Positions 42,143 through 51,706 of a stretch of DNA of 64,000 nt are shown one piece after another. Source of the stretch: Ignavibacteriales bacterium (lineage in GTDB: Bacteria > Bacteroidota > Ignavibacteria > Ignavibacteriales > Melioribacteraceae); the NCBI GenBank assembly GCA_020635285.1, contig JACKAB010000005.1, positions 496,001-560,000 of the forward strand, written 5' to 3'. The stretch's first letter is position 1; every line of letters starts with the position of its first letter. Made by a program: the position numbers and the translations under genes. A model generated the notes under the pieces. It had not been told where the DNA came from, ran no database searches, and was given only the letters and a program-made list of their open reading frames with translations.

Positions 42143-43393
42143 ATGAAAAAAATATTATTTCTAATGTCAGTTTTTTCAATACTGATTTACCTCAATTCCA
42201 AAATTTATTCTCAATCAAGTGGTGATAAAAATAAGTCTGAAAATTCATCAATGATTGCAGTTGAATTTGATCAACCTTGGTCAAAAAGAATTGCACAATC
42301 TTTTGTTTTGCGTCATCCGGGTTCAGTTACTTATGATGAATATATGACAAAAAATTCATGGAATTATGAGCAGGGTGTTATGCTTGAAGCCATGAAAAAA
42401 ATGTATGAATATACTAATGATGAGCAATACTTTAATTTTATTAAAGAAAATATTGATCAATTTGTCGATGAGAAGGGAAATATTAAAGAATACCCTTATG
42501 ATGCATTTAATAGTGACCATATCAATGCAGGTAAGGCATTACTTTTCCTTTACGAGAAAACCAAGGAATCAAAGTATAAAACCGCTGCTGATACATTAAG
42601 AAAACAAATACAAAACCAACCACGAACAATTTCTGGCGGATTTTGGCATAAGAAAATTTATCCTTACCAAATGTGGTTAGATGGGCTTTATATGGTTGAG
42701 CCTTTTTATGCTCAATATTCAAAAATATTTTCCCAACCAGAAAATTATGATGATATCATTCATCAATTTAAACTTGTTTATGAGAAAACTGTTGATGAAA
42801 AAACCGGATTATTATATCATGCTTGGAACGAAAATAAAGAGCAGAAATGGGCTGATAAAGAAACAGGAAGATCTCCTCATTTTTGGGGTAGAGCAATAGG
42901 CTGGTATGTAATGGCAATTGTGGATGTTCTTGATTTTATTCCAGAGCAGAAACAAGAAAGGCAAGAACTTATAAACATTCTTCAGAATGTCTCTGAGGCA
43001 CTTATCAATTTTAGAGATTGTAATACCGGATTATGGTATCAAATAATAGATATGCCTGATAGGGAAGGTAATTATTTAGAGGCTTCTTGTGCAACAATGT
43101 TTACATATGCTTTTGCAAAAGGTGCTAACAAAGGATATTTGCCTACAAAATTTACAAACATTGCAAATGAAAGTTTTAAATCTATTTTAAAACAGCATGT
43201 AAAAATTGAAAAAAATGGATTTGTAAATTTATATAATACATGTGCAGGAGCTGGATTAGGAGGTAACCCATATCGTGATGCCTCATTTAACTATTATATC
43301 AGCGAACCAAAGCGTATTAACGACTTCAAAGGATACGGAGCTTTATTATTCTCGGCAATTGAAATAGAAAATTTTCAAAACTCAATTAAATAA
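42143..43393 (+). CDS. GH105 unsaturated rhamnogalacturonyl hydrolase
   Basis: 416 residues with an N-terminal signal peptide (MKKILFLMSVFSILIYLNSKIYSQ), so probably periplasmic. The (alpha/alpha)6 barrel carries the catalytic Asp180 in YQMWLDGLYM, and HFWGRAIGWYVMAIVD follows as in YteR-type enzymes. It releases 4,5-unsaturated galacturonate or glucuronate from the ends of lyase products. It is the first gene of the long catabolic block, ahead of LacI and GH28 and below the tandem repeats at 41956. Confidence 0.92.
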   Translation: MKKILFLMSVFSILIYLNSKIYSQSSGDKNKSENSSMIAVEFDQPWSKRIAQSFVLRHPGSVTYDEYMTKNSWNYEQGVMLEAMKKMYEYTNDEQYFNFIKENIDQFVDEKGNIKEYPYDAFNSDHINAGKALLFLYEKTKESKYKTAADTLRKQIQNQPRTISGGFWHKKIYPYQMWLDGLYMVEPFYAQYSKIFSQPENYDDIIHQFKLVYEKTVDEKTGLLYHAWNENKEQKWADKETGRSPHFWGRAIGWYVMAIVDVLDFIPEQKQERQELINILQNVSEALINFRDCNTGLWYQIIDMPDREGNYLEASCATMFTYAFAKGANKGYLPTKFTNIANESFKSILKQHVKIEKNGFVNLYNTCAGAGLGGNPYRDASFNYYISEPKRINDFKGYGALLFSAIEIENFQNSIK

Positions 43394-43432
43394 AATAGTC
43401 AATTGAGTTTAACAAATTAGATAAAAATAATT

Positions 43433-44461
43433 ATGGCGAACAAATCAATAAGACTGAGTGACATTGCAAAAAAATTAGATGTCTCAACTGTTACTGTATC
43501 GAAGGCACTAAGAGATCATCCCGATATTTCATCACAAACTAAAAAGCTGATTATATCTGTTGCTAATGAAATGGGGTATACTCCCAACTTTATGGCACGA
43601 AATCTTTCTTCTAGAAAATCTAATACAATTGGAGTTGTTGTTCCAAAAATTGCACATTTTTTCTTTGGTTCAATCATTGAATCAATTTACGATGTAGCAT
43701 TTAGAAATAATTATGAAATTATTTTAACTGTATCTCAAGAAGATGCCGAAAGAGAAAGAAAGCATATTCAAACATTACTCTCAATGAAAGTTGATGGAAT
43801 TCTTATTTCAATATCTCAAGAAACAAAAGATTACTCAATATTTGAAACTGTAAAAGCTCGTGGGGTTCCGATTGTTTTTATGGATAGAATTCCTAAAATA
43901 AAAAATATTGATACAGTTTTCGTTGATGACAGAGGTGGAGCATTCAAAGCTGTAGAGCATGCAATTAAATTAGGTTATACAAAGATTGGACACTTTGCAG
44001 GTTATTCTGAAATTAATATTGGTAGAGAAAGATATCTTGGATTTGAAGATGCAATGAAAAAACATAATTTACCAGTTAATCAAGAATGGGTATTTCATGG
44101 TGGATTTGGAGAAAAATACGGATATGATTCATTTATGAAATTGTATAAAGAAAATAATTTACCCGATTTAATATTTACTGTAACATATCCGGTTGCACTA
44201 GGAATTTATATGGCCGCTAGTGAAGTTAATATGAAAATACCGGAAGATATTGATGTTATTTGTTTTGGAGATGCTAAAGTTCAGAAATTTTTATCACCTC
44301 CTTTAAGTTGTGTTACTCAACCAACAAATTTAATTTCAGAAAGATCGATGGAAGTATTATTAAATAAAATTAAAAATCCAGAAGATAAGAAATCTCAAAA
44401 CATTGAAATTCCCACAGAGTTAATGTTAAGAGGTACTTGCATTAGTTATAATAAAGCTTAA
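43433..44461 (+). CDS. LacI-family transcriptional regulator
   Basis: 342 residues. The N-terminal helix-turn-helix (IRLSDIAKKLDVSTVTVSKAL, about 5-25) and hinge helix (MARNLSSRKSN) are typical. The periplasmic-binding-protein-like sensor domain runs from IGVVVPKIAHFFFG to the C-terminus, with RYLGFEDAMKKH and IDVICFGDAKVQKF. It lies between two pectin genes and is likely to respond to a uronate or KDG-type intermediate. The 12-bp repeats at 33091 and 41956 are its probable targets; this is inference from motif type and location. Confidence 0.92.
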   Translation: MANKSIRLSDIAKKLDVSTVTVSKALRDHPDISSQTKKLIISVANEMGYTPNFMARNLSSRKSNTIGVVVPKIAHFFFGSIIESIYDVAFRNNYEIILTVSQEDAERERKHIQTLLSMKVDGILISISQETKDYSIFETVKARGVPIVFMDRIPKIKNIDTVFVDDRGGAFKAVEHAIKLGYTKIGHFAGYSEINIGRERYLGFEDAMKKHNLPVNQEWVFHGGFGEKYGYDSFMKLYKENNLPDLIFTVTYPVALGIYMAASEVNMKIPEDIDVICFGDAKVQKFLSPPLSCVTQPTNLISERSMEVLLNKIKNPEDKKSQNIEIPTELMLRGTCISYNKA

Positions 44462-44477
44462 TAATTTAGTTAATATT

Positions 44478-45893
44478 ATGAAAAAATTTTTACTAAAACT
44501 TAGTCCTCTTTTTGCAGCAGTCTTTCTGTTTTTTGCATGCTCAAATAATGTTGAAAAAACTAATGGTGGTTGGGAAACTATTAATGATATCCTAAAAAAT
44601 ATTAAGCAGCCAACTTTTGCTGATAATGAATACAATATTTTAGATTTTGGTGCAAAGCTGGATTCCACATTTAATAGTAAACCCGCAATTCAATTGGCAA
44701 TTGATAAGTGTTCTGAAAATGGCGGAGGAACAGTACTTATACCAAGTGGAATATATTTTAGCGCAGGTTCAATATTTCTTAAAAGTAATGTAAACCTTCA
44801 TTTGCAAGATGGAGCAATAATTAATTTTAGTACTTCCTCAAAGGACTATTTACCGGTTGTGTTATCAAGGTGGGAAGGTATTGAATGCTATAATTATTCT
44901 GCATTAATATATGCCAAGGATCAGGAAAATATTGCGATTACTGGAAATGGTATTTTTAATGGGAAAGCCTCAGCAGAAAACTGGTGGCCATGGAAAGGTA
45001 AAACAGAATACGGATTTGTAAAAGGGATGCCAAGCCAGCTTGATAGTATGGGAAGACCCAGATTATTAAAAATGAATCTTGAACAAACGCCTGCTGAGGA
45101 GAGAATCTTTGGTGAAGGATTTTATCTTCGCCCAAATTTTTTCCAGACAATTAATTGTAAAAATATTTTAATTGAAGGTGTTACTTTTAAAGACTCACCA
45201 ATGTGGTTTCTTCATCCAATATTGTCTGAAAATATAACAATTAGAGGAGTGACCGTCATTGGTAACGGTCCTAATAATGATGGCTGTGATCCTGAATCGT
45301 GTAAAAATGTTTTAATTGAAAACTGCAATTTTAATACCGGTGATGATTGCATTGCAATAAAATCGGGGCGAAACAATGATGGCAGAAGAATAAATGTCCC
45401 TTCAGAAAATTTTATTATTAGAAATTGCAAAATGAAAGATGGACATGGTGGAGTTGTAATTGGTAGTGAGATTTCGGGCGGTTGTAAAAATATATTTGCC
45501 GAAAATTGTGAAATGGATAGTCCAAATTTAGATAGAGCAATAAGAATTAAGACCAATGCAATTAGAGGTGGAACGATTGAAAACATTTATGCAAGAAATA
45601 TTTCAGTCGGTGAAGTAAAAGAAGCGATTTTAAAAATCAATTTAAATTATGAACCTGATGAAATAGGTGAAAGAAATTTTCCACCAACCGTTAAAAATAT
45701 TTTTATAGAAAATGTGACTAGTAAAAAAAGTGAATATGCATTTTACCTTGATGGCTTAGAGGAATCAAAAATCAATAATGTACAAATAGTGAATTCAAAA
45801 CTTGATGGTGTGAATAATGGAAATGTTTTGAATAACATTGAAAATTTTAAGACGAATGACGTTTATATAAATGAAAAACTTTTTAAAAATTGA
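44478..45893 (+). CDS. GH28 polygalacturonase-like lipoprotein
   Basis: 471 residues with a lipoprotein signal (LFAAVFLFFACSNN). All GH28 active-site motifs are present: NND (256-258), the Asp pair 279-280 in TGDDCIAIKS, GHGG (312-315) and RIK (346-348). It therefore contrasts with the altered GH28 at 6677. It would hydrolyse galacturonan or rhamnogalacturonan oligomers from one end, outside the cytoplasm. The start is 16 bases after lacI and the DUF4861-like gene follows 17 bases later, so all are likely cotranscribed. Confidence 0.93.
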   Translation: MKKFLLKLSPLFAAVFLFFACSNNVEKTNGGWETINDILKNIKQPTFADNEYNILDFGAKLDSTFNSKPAIQLAIDKCSENGGGTVLIPSGIYFSAGSIFLKSNVNLHLQDGAIINFSTSSKDYLPVVLSRWEGIECYNYSALIYAKDQENIAITGNGIFNGKASAENWWPWKGKTEYGFVKGMPSQLDSMGRPRLLKMNLEQTPAEERIFGEGFYLRPNFFQTINCKNILIEGVTFKDSPMWFLHPILSENITIRGVTVIGNGPNNDGCDPESCKNVLIENCNFNTGDDCIAIKSGRNNDGRRINVPSENFIIRNCKMKDGHGGVVIGSEISGGCKNIFAENCEMDSPNLDRAIRIKTNAIRGGTIENIYARNISVGEVKEAILKINLNYEPDEIGERNFPPTVKNIFIENVTSKKSEYAFYLDGLEESKINNVQIVNSKLDGVNNGNVLNNIENFKTNDVYINEKLFKN

Positions 45894-45910
45894 AGAACCA
45901 AGGTGACAAA

Positions 45911-47163
45911 ATGAAAAAAAATGTAATGCAAATTGCTATATTATTTTTTTTATCGGTATCAATTTATGGACAATCAAATTTTACTTTTTATAAAGCAATT
46001 AATGTAGATGTAAAAATGAAAGTAATATTGCAAGAACTGACGAACTCGTTTCCATAAATGTTAATAAACTTAAATCCGTAAATGATAATTTTAACAAAGA
46101 TGCTTATATAGTTTTTGAAAATGAAAAGGAAATTGCAAGTCAGCTCTATAATGATGGATTTGATTGTTCAATAATATTTGTAACAAATTTCCTTCCTAAC
46201 CAATCAAAAATATTTACAATAAAATATTTGGAGAATGGAAAATTAAGAAGGGATTACAAAAGTAGAACTTATGCAGAACTAGCAATGAAATTTAATTCCG
46301 AATATAAAAACAAAAAGTTTACGGATGAACCTTTTCAAAATTTTACAAAAGTTGTTGTTCCAAAAGTTCACACAGATCATGATGCATTATTCAAATATGA
46401 GGGTCCTGGTTGGGAATCTGAAAAAGTTGGTTATAGATTTTACCTGGATTGGAGAAATGCAACAGACATATTTGGAAAAAATACAGATGAATTAATTTTG
46501 CATAAAGTTGGTAACAATGATAGAATCGCGACAAATGATTCATATCATGAAATGCAAGAATGGGGAATGGACATTTTTAAAGTTGGGAAGACATTAGGAA
46601 TTGGCTCACTTGGAATGATGAATGCTGATAGCATTTATATGGTTTCCAAAACCGATGAAGTTATTTGTGAAATTGACTATAACGGTCCAATCCTCTCTGA
46701 AATAAAAACAAATTATAAAGGCTGGCAAGTTGGAAAAAATAAATATGATTTGGTTTCAAAGTTTTCAATTGCTGCCGGAAGTAGAATTACAAATGTTGAT
46801 TTATCTATTTATGGTAATGCTGAAAATATCACAACCGGATTGGCAAAATATCCTGATACTGATTTTATTGCTTCCGAGGGTAATGGTGATTGGCAATACA
46901 TTGCACTTTATGGGAAACAAACATTAAATAATGATAATGTTGGGATTGTACTGTTTTATAAAAAATCTGAATTGATTGAAAAAAATGAGAATACATTAAA
47001 TTATTACGTTACTCTTAAGCCCAATAACAATAAGGTTAATTATGCATTTGCTGCTGCATGGGAAAAAGAATTAAACGGAATAAAAACCAAATCAGAATTT
47101 ATTAAATATATTGATGAAGAAATTATTAAGCTAAATAATCCATTAAATCTAGAACTTAAATAA
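45911..47163 (+). CDS. DUF4861-like exported protein, frameshifted
   Basis: About 417 residues. ATG 45911 follows AGGTGA; the signal peptide ends about SIYGQ. The A-run at about 46013 is one A short and puts the first 37 residues out of frame. The rest holds VVPKVHTDHDALFKYEGPGWESEKVGYRFYLDWRNATDIFGK, which resembles proteins annotated DUF4861 in pectin loci. No catalytic function is known to me. It lies between GH28 and uxaC, so it may act on a pectic oligomer outside the cell. Confidence 0.65.
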
Positions 47164-47171
47164 AATTTGCA

Positions 47172-48584
47172 ATGAATGAATTTGTATTAAATGAAGATCG
47201 CTTTTTTGATTCCGATCTCTCGATCAGAAAATTTGCACGTGAACTTTATAATGAGATAAAAGATTATCCAATTATTAGTCCGCACGGGCACGTTGACCCA
47301 AATATCTTTGTGGAAAATAAACCTTTCCCAAATCCAACGGAATTGTTTATTTCTCCTGATCATTATGTATTTAGAATGCTTTATTCGCAAGGGGTGCCGC
47401 TAGAAGAATTAGATATTCCACAAATTGGCGGTAAAAGATTGGGCAAAGATCCTAAAAAAGTATGGCAATTGTTTGCAGAAAATTATTATTTATTTGCAGG
47501 AACTCCTTCCGGTGTTTGGCTTGATTATGAATTTAATAAAGTATTTGGGATAAAAGAAAAACTAAATGGCAATAATGCTCAAAAAGTTTTTGATATGATA
47601 AATGAGCAGTTGCAAACCGAAGAATTTCTTCCACGCAACTTATTTAAGAAATTTAATATTGAAATTTTAACAACCACAGATGCTGCAACAGACCAATTAA
47701 TTAATCATCAACAAATTAAACAATCTGGTTGGGATGGAAGAGTCATACCATGTTTTCGTCCAGACGGATTAACAAATTTATTAAATCCAAATTGGAAAAA
47801 TGAGTTAACCGAATTAGGAAAACTAACCTCTCTAGATGTAAATAATTATAAAAATTTTATATCAGCACTTGAAATGAGACGGGAGTATTTCAAGAGTATG
47901 GGAGCCACATCTACAGATCACGGAGTAATTTCTCCTTTCACATATAAATTAACAGAAGGTGAAGTGAACGCTATATTTTCTCGCGCACTCAATGGAAAAG
48001 CAACCGAGAGAGATGCCGAATTATTTACAGCCAATATGTTAATGGAAATGGCAAGAATGAGTTGCGATGATGGTTTGACAATGCAAATTCACGCTGGATC
48101 AAACAGAAATCATAATAATGTAATTTACGAAAAGTATGGGTTGGATAAAGGCTGCGATATTCCGCAAAGAACAGATTACACAGAAAATCTCAAAGAATTA
48201 TTAAACGCTTACGGAAACAATCTAAATTTTACAGTAATAGTATTCACTCTTGATGAAACAACTTATTCTCGAGAACTTGCTCCGCTTGCGGGTCATTATC
48301 CTGCAATGAAATTAGGTCCGGCATGGTGGTTTCATGATAGTATTGAAGGAATGACTCGTTACAGACAAATGGTAACAGAAACTGCGGGCTTTTATAACAC
48401 AGTTGGCTTTAATGATGACACGCGCGCGTTTGTTTCAATTCCAGCAAGACATGATGTGGCCCGCAGAGTTGATGCTAATTTTTTAGGCGGTTTAGTTGCA
48501 AGGCATATAATTAATGTTGATGAAGCAAAAAATATAATTAAAGATCTGACATATAATCTAGTAAAGAAAGCTTATAAATTATAA
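47172..48584 (+). CDS. uxaC: Glucuronate/galacturonate isomerase UxaC
   Basis: 470 residues, cytoplasmic, of the amidohydrolase superfamily. The metal motif IISPHGHVDP, the start FVLNEDRFFDSD, and later QIHAGSNRNHNN and RRVDANFLGGLV are typical of UxaC. It isomerises D-glucuronate to fructuronate and D-galacturonate to tagaturonate. Next to it is uxaE, which would interconvert these two products, so one reductase can serve both sugars. Confidence 0.95.
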   Translation: MNEFVLNEDRFFDSDLSIRKFARELYNEIKDYPIISPHGHVDPNIFVENKPFPNPTELFISPDHYVFRMLYSQGVPLEELDIPQIGGKRLGKDPKKVWQLFAENYYLFAGTPSGVWLDYEFNKVFGIKEKLNGNNAQKVFDMINEQLQTEEFLPRNLFKKFNIEILTTTDAATDQLINHQQIKQSGWDGRVIPCFRPDGLTNLLNPNWKNELTELGKLTSLDVNNYKNFISALEMRREYFKSMGATSTDHGVISPFTYKLTEGEVNAIFSRALNGKATERDAELFTANMLMEMARMSCDDGLTMQIHAGSNRNHNNVIYEKYGLDKGCDIPQRTDYTENLKELLNAYGNNLNFTVIVFTLDETTYSRELAPLAGHYPAMKLGPAWWFHDSIEGMTRYRQMVTETAGFYNTVGFNDDTRAFVSIPARHDVARRVDANFLGGLVARHIINVDEAKNIIKDLTYNLVKKAYKL

Positions 48585-48602
48585 ATCTGATAAAGGTTCA
48601 AA

Positions 48603-50162
48603 ATGATTTTAGAAAAAATACAAACAATAGCGGAAACATCTTCACAAGATGAGTCCAATGAATTAGTTAAACTTGATTCCATTTTATCCAATGAAATATT
48701 GATTTATCCCAAATCAATTAACACGGTTAATAAAATTATACTTTTTATTGGTAAAGAGAATTTCGAGAAATATTTATTTGTAGTTGTAAAGGCTGACGAA
48801 TCCAATTTGCTTGATAAGTTTAATGGAAAAATTATTGAAAGTGCAGATAATTCTGTAAATATCAAACAATGTTCTCTGGATAATGCAAATGCAGTTGTAA
48901 TTCAAGATTTACTTCCATTTACAAAACCAGTTTTATTGGGTTTATCAAACTCATTTGGATTTGGAGATAGAATAGGATTGGCAAATCCAGCACATGTTCG
49001 TTCTTTAGCAGGAAGTGACTTCAAGCCAATATTTGCTCAACAGTCAATTAGAGAACTAACAAGAACAAAACGTACCCCCGATGAAGTTATGGATGCGGCG
49101 ATATGGGCTGTGCTTCAAGAAGGATATAAAAAAGGATTTGGTGCGGATGCAGATCATCTCAAGAGTACCGCTGATATTGACTTAATGATAAATGCCGGGT
49201 TTACCTTTTTCACATTTGATCCTAGTGAGTTTGTTATAAATGAAGCTGATACATTGAGTATTGATGAACTAGAAAAGAAAACTGAAGAGATAAATTGGAA
49301 CCAACTTAATGACTCATTTTTACAATTAAAAGAACGTTATAATGAAGTAAAGTTTGATCTTAAAGAAGGACTAATTATTCAACCAACTTATGAAGATATG
49401 CTTCGAGCAAGTGTAAAATATGGAAATGCAGTTGCACATATAAAAACTTTATTTGATTATCTAAGTAATACTTATTCAAATTTACCTTATGAAGTCGAAA
49501 TATCTGTTGATGAAACTGAATCTGTTACAACTCCATTCGAACATTTTTTCATGGCTTCAGAACTCAACAGACTAGGAGTCAAAATTGTTAGTCTAGCACC
49601 AAGATTCATTGGAGATTTTGAGAAAGGTATTGATTATAAAGGTGATATAGAACTATTTAAAAAAGAGTATTTAAAGCATGTTAAAATTTCTGAATATTTC
49701 GGCTCTTATAAAATTAGCCTTCATTCAGGTAGTGATAAGTTTGGAGTTTATAAGGCAATAGGACAATTAAAACGTGGTTATACTCATGTAAAAACAGCTG
49801 GCACAAGTTATCTTGAAGCTCTTAAAGTTGTTGCTTTTGCTCAGCCAGATGAGTTTAGAAAAATTTTAAATTTCTCAAGAATAGAATATGAAAAAGAAAA
49901 ACATTCCTATCATGTTTCTGCAGATTTGGAAAACGTTAGTGCTGCAGAAAATTATACAGATGAACAATTACTTGAACTCTTTAACCAAAATGATGCAAGA
50001 CAAGTTTTGCACGTTACATTTGGGAAAGTACTTACGACTGTTGATGAAAACGGGAAGTCACTATTCAAAGATAAGATTTATGACTGTTTAAAAAAGAATG
50101 AAGAAGTACATTATAATTATTTAATTAACCATTTTAAAAATCATTTAAATCCATTTAACTAA
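48603..50162 (+). CDS. uxaE: Tagaturonate epimerase UxaE
   Basis: 519 residues. The stretch SFGFGDRIGLANPAHVRSL, KGFGADADHLKSTADID and TFDPSEFV match the tagaturonate-fructuronate epimerase family first characterised in Thermotoga maritima. C-terminal LHSGSDKFGVYKAIGQLKRG is also typical. The enzyme converts tagaturonate to fructuronate, making separate galacturonate reductase and altronate dehydratase (uxaB, uxaA) unnecessary; neither is in the window. It begins 18 bases after uxaC and ends two bases before eda. Confidence 0.9.
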   Translation: MILEKIQTIAETSSQDESNELVKLDSILSNEILIYPKSINTVNKIILFIGKENFEKYLFVVVKADESNLLDKFNGKIIESADNSVNIKQCSLDNANAVVIQDLLPFTKPVLLGLSNSFGFGDRIGLANPAHVRSLAGSDFKPIFAQQSIRELTRTKRTPDEVMDAAIWAVLQEGYKKGFGADADHLKSTADIDLMINAGFTFFTFDPSEFVINEADTLSIDELEKKTEEINWNQLNDSFLQLKERYNEVKFDLKEGLIIQPTYEDMLRASVKYGNAVAHIKTLFDYLSNTYSNLPYEVEISVDETESVTTPFEHFFMASELNRLGVKIVSLAPRFIGDFEKGIDYKGDIELFKKEYLKHVKISEYFGSYKISLHSGSDKFGVYKAIGQLKRGYTHVKTAGTSYLEALKVVAFAQPDEFRKILNFSRIEYEKEKHSYHVSADLENVSAAENYTDEQLLELFNQNDARQVLHVTFGKVLTTVDENGKSLFKDKIYDCLKKNEEVHYNYLINHFKNHLNPFN

Positions 50163-50164
50163 AT

Positions 50165-50803
50165 ATGACAAGAGAAGAAATTAGAAATAATATACTACAG
50201 AACAAAGTAGTGGCCGTTGTTAGAATGAAAAATCCTAATCAGCTGTTAAAAGTTATTGAAGCGATTATGAAAGGCGGCGTTACCGGTATTGAATTGACAA
50301 TGACAATTCCAAATGCCATTGAAGCAATTGAGAAAGCAAATAAAGAATTTGGTGATGATATTTTACTTGGAGTTGGTTCAGTAACAGATTCTAAAGTTGC
50401 GCTTGAAGCAATAAATGCGGGAGCAAAGTTCGTCGTTAGTCCAATATACAAACCTGAAGTTGTTGCTGCTGTGATTGAAAAAAACTTGGTTGTAATTCCA
50501 GGAGCGTTTTCGCCGACAGAAATTCAAAATGCTTATGAACAAGGTGCAGATTTTGTAAAAATTTTCCCGGCAGATAACTTGGGAATGTCTTTCATTAAAT
50601 CAATCAAGGCTCCGCTTCCGCATCTGAAGGTTATTCCTACAGGGGGAGTAACACTGGAGAATGCAATTGATTGGATAAATCATGGTGCAAGTGCTGTTGG
50701 CATTGGTTCTGCGCTGGTTGATAATAAAGCAATAGAGAATGAAAATTATTCTCAATTAACTGAAAATGCAAAAATACTTTGCTCAAACTTAGAAATTAAT
50801 TAG
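50165..50803 (+). CDS. eda: KDPG aldolase (2-dehydro-3-deoxyphosphogluconate aldolase)
   Basis: 212 residues, a class I TIM-barrel aldolase. Motifs include VVAVVRMKNPNQLLKVIEAI, TGIELTMTIPNAIEAI with the conserved Glu, the Schiff-base lysine in DFVKIFPADN, and VIPTGGVTLENAIDWI. It splits KDPG to pyruvate and glyceraldehyde-3-phosphate, the last step of uronate catabolism. The tight packing with uxaE and the SDR gene indicates an operon. Confidence 0.95.
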   Translation: MTREEIRNNILQNKVVAVVRMKNPNQLLKVIEAIMKGGVTGIELTMTIPNAIEAIEKANKEFGDDILLGVGSVTDSKVALEAINAGAKFVVSPIYKPEVVAAVIEKNLVVIPGAFSPTEIQNAYEQGADFVKIFPADNLGMSFIKSIKAPLPHLKVIPTGGVTLENAIDWINHGASAVGIGSALVDNKAIENENYSQLTENAKILCSNLEIN

Positions 50804-50811
50804 GAGATAAA

Positions 50812-51663
50812 ATGCAGAAATATTCATTTGATGATTTGAACGGAAAAGTTTGTGTGCTTACCGGCGGCGGTGGAGTTATTGGCGCAGTTCTGGCCAAAGG
50901 TTTAGCTGAGGTTGGAGTTAAGTTAGCAATTCTTGATATTAAAAAGGAATTTGCAGATAAAGTTGCTGATGAAGTAATTAAAGGTTTTGGTACAGAGGCT
51001 ATTGGAGTTGAGGCAAACGTGCTTGATAAATCTTCATTGGAGAGTGCAAAAAAAATAGTAATTGAAAAATTTGGAAATGTTGATATTCTAATAAATGGAG
51101 CAGGCGGAAATTCACCAAAAGCTACAACCAAAGATGAGTTTATAACAGATGAAAATATTAACTCTTTAGAAAATACTTTTTTTGGTTTAGAACTTGAAGG
51201 ATTTCAAAAAGTTTTTGACCTAAATTTTCTTGGCACATTATTGCCGACAATGGTATTTGCAAAAGAAATGGTTGAACGAAAATCCGGTGTAATACTTAAT
51301 GTATCCTCGATGAATTCATTCAGACCCTTAACAAAAATTCCTGCTTACTCAGCAGCAAAATCTTCTATAAATAATTTTACAGAATGGTTAGCAGTCCATT
51401 TTGCAAAAATGAATGTACGGGTAAATGCAATAGCGCCGGGCTTTTTCTTAACAAATCAAAATAGATTTTTATTGTTAGATGAAAAGACAAACGAATTAAC
51501 TGCACGCGGTAAAAAAATTATTGATAATACGCCGATGAATAAATTTGGTGAAACAGAAGATTTAGTTGGAGGAACTCTGTTCTTACTTTCAAATCTATCC
51601 AGCTTTATTACCGGAACAGTTATGCCGATTGATGGCGGATTCAATATTTATAGCGGTGTTTAA
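50812..51663 (+). CDS. uxuB: SDR-family fructuronate reductase (mannonate oxidoreductase)
   Basis: 283 residues. The Rossmann motif VLTGGGGVIGAVLAKGLAE, the NGAG motif and YSAAKSS with the catalytic Tyr and Lys define a classical short-chain dehydrogenase. The long C-terminal piece with VNAIAPGFFLTNQNRFLLLDEKTNEL matches SDR-type D-mannonate oxidoreductases found next to uxaC and uxaE. It should reduce fructuronate to mannonate. The symbol is by function; it is not the long-chain dehydrogenase of Escherichia coli. It is preceded by AGGAG and starts nine bases after eda. Confidence 0.85.
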   Translation: MQKYSFDDLNGKVCVLTGGGGVIGAVLAKGLAEVGVKLAILDIKKEFADKVADEVIKGFGTEAIGVEANVLDKSSLESAKKIVIEKFGNVDILINGAGGNSPKATTKDEFITDENINSLENTFFGLELEGFQKVFDLNFLGTLLPTMVFAKEMVERKSGVILNVSSMNSFRPLTKIPAYSAAKSSINNFTEWLAVHFAKMNVRVNAIAPGFFLTNQNRFLLLDEKTNELTARGKKIIDNTPMNKFGETEDLVGGTLFLLSNLSSFITGTVMPIDGGFNIYSGV

Positions 51664-51706
51664 TTAAGTAATTTCAAAAATAAATTTTACATAGAAGGAA
51701 ATATTT

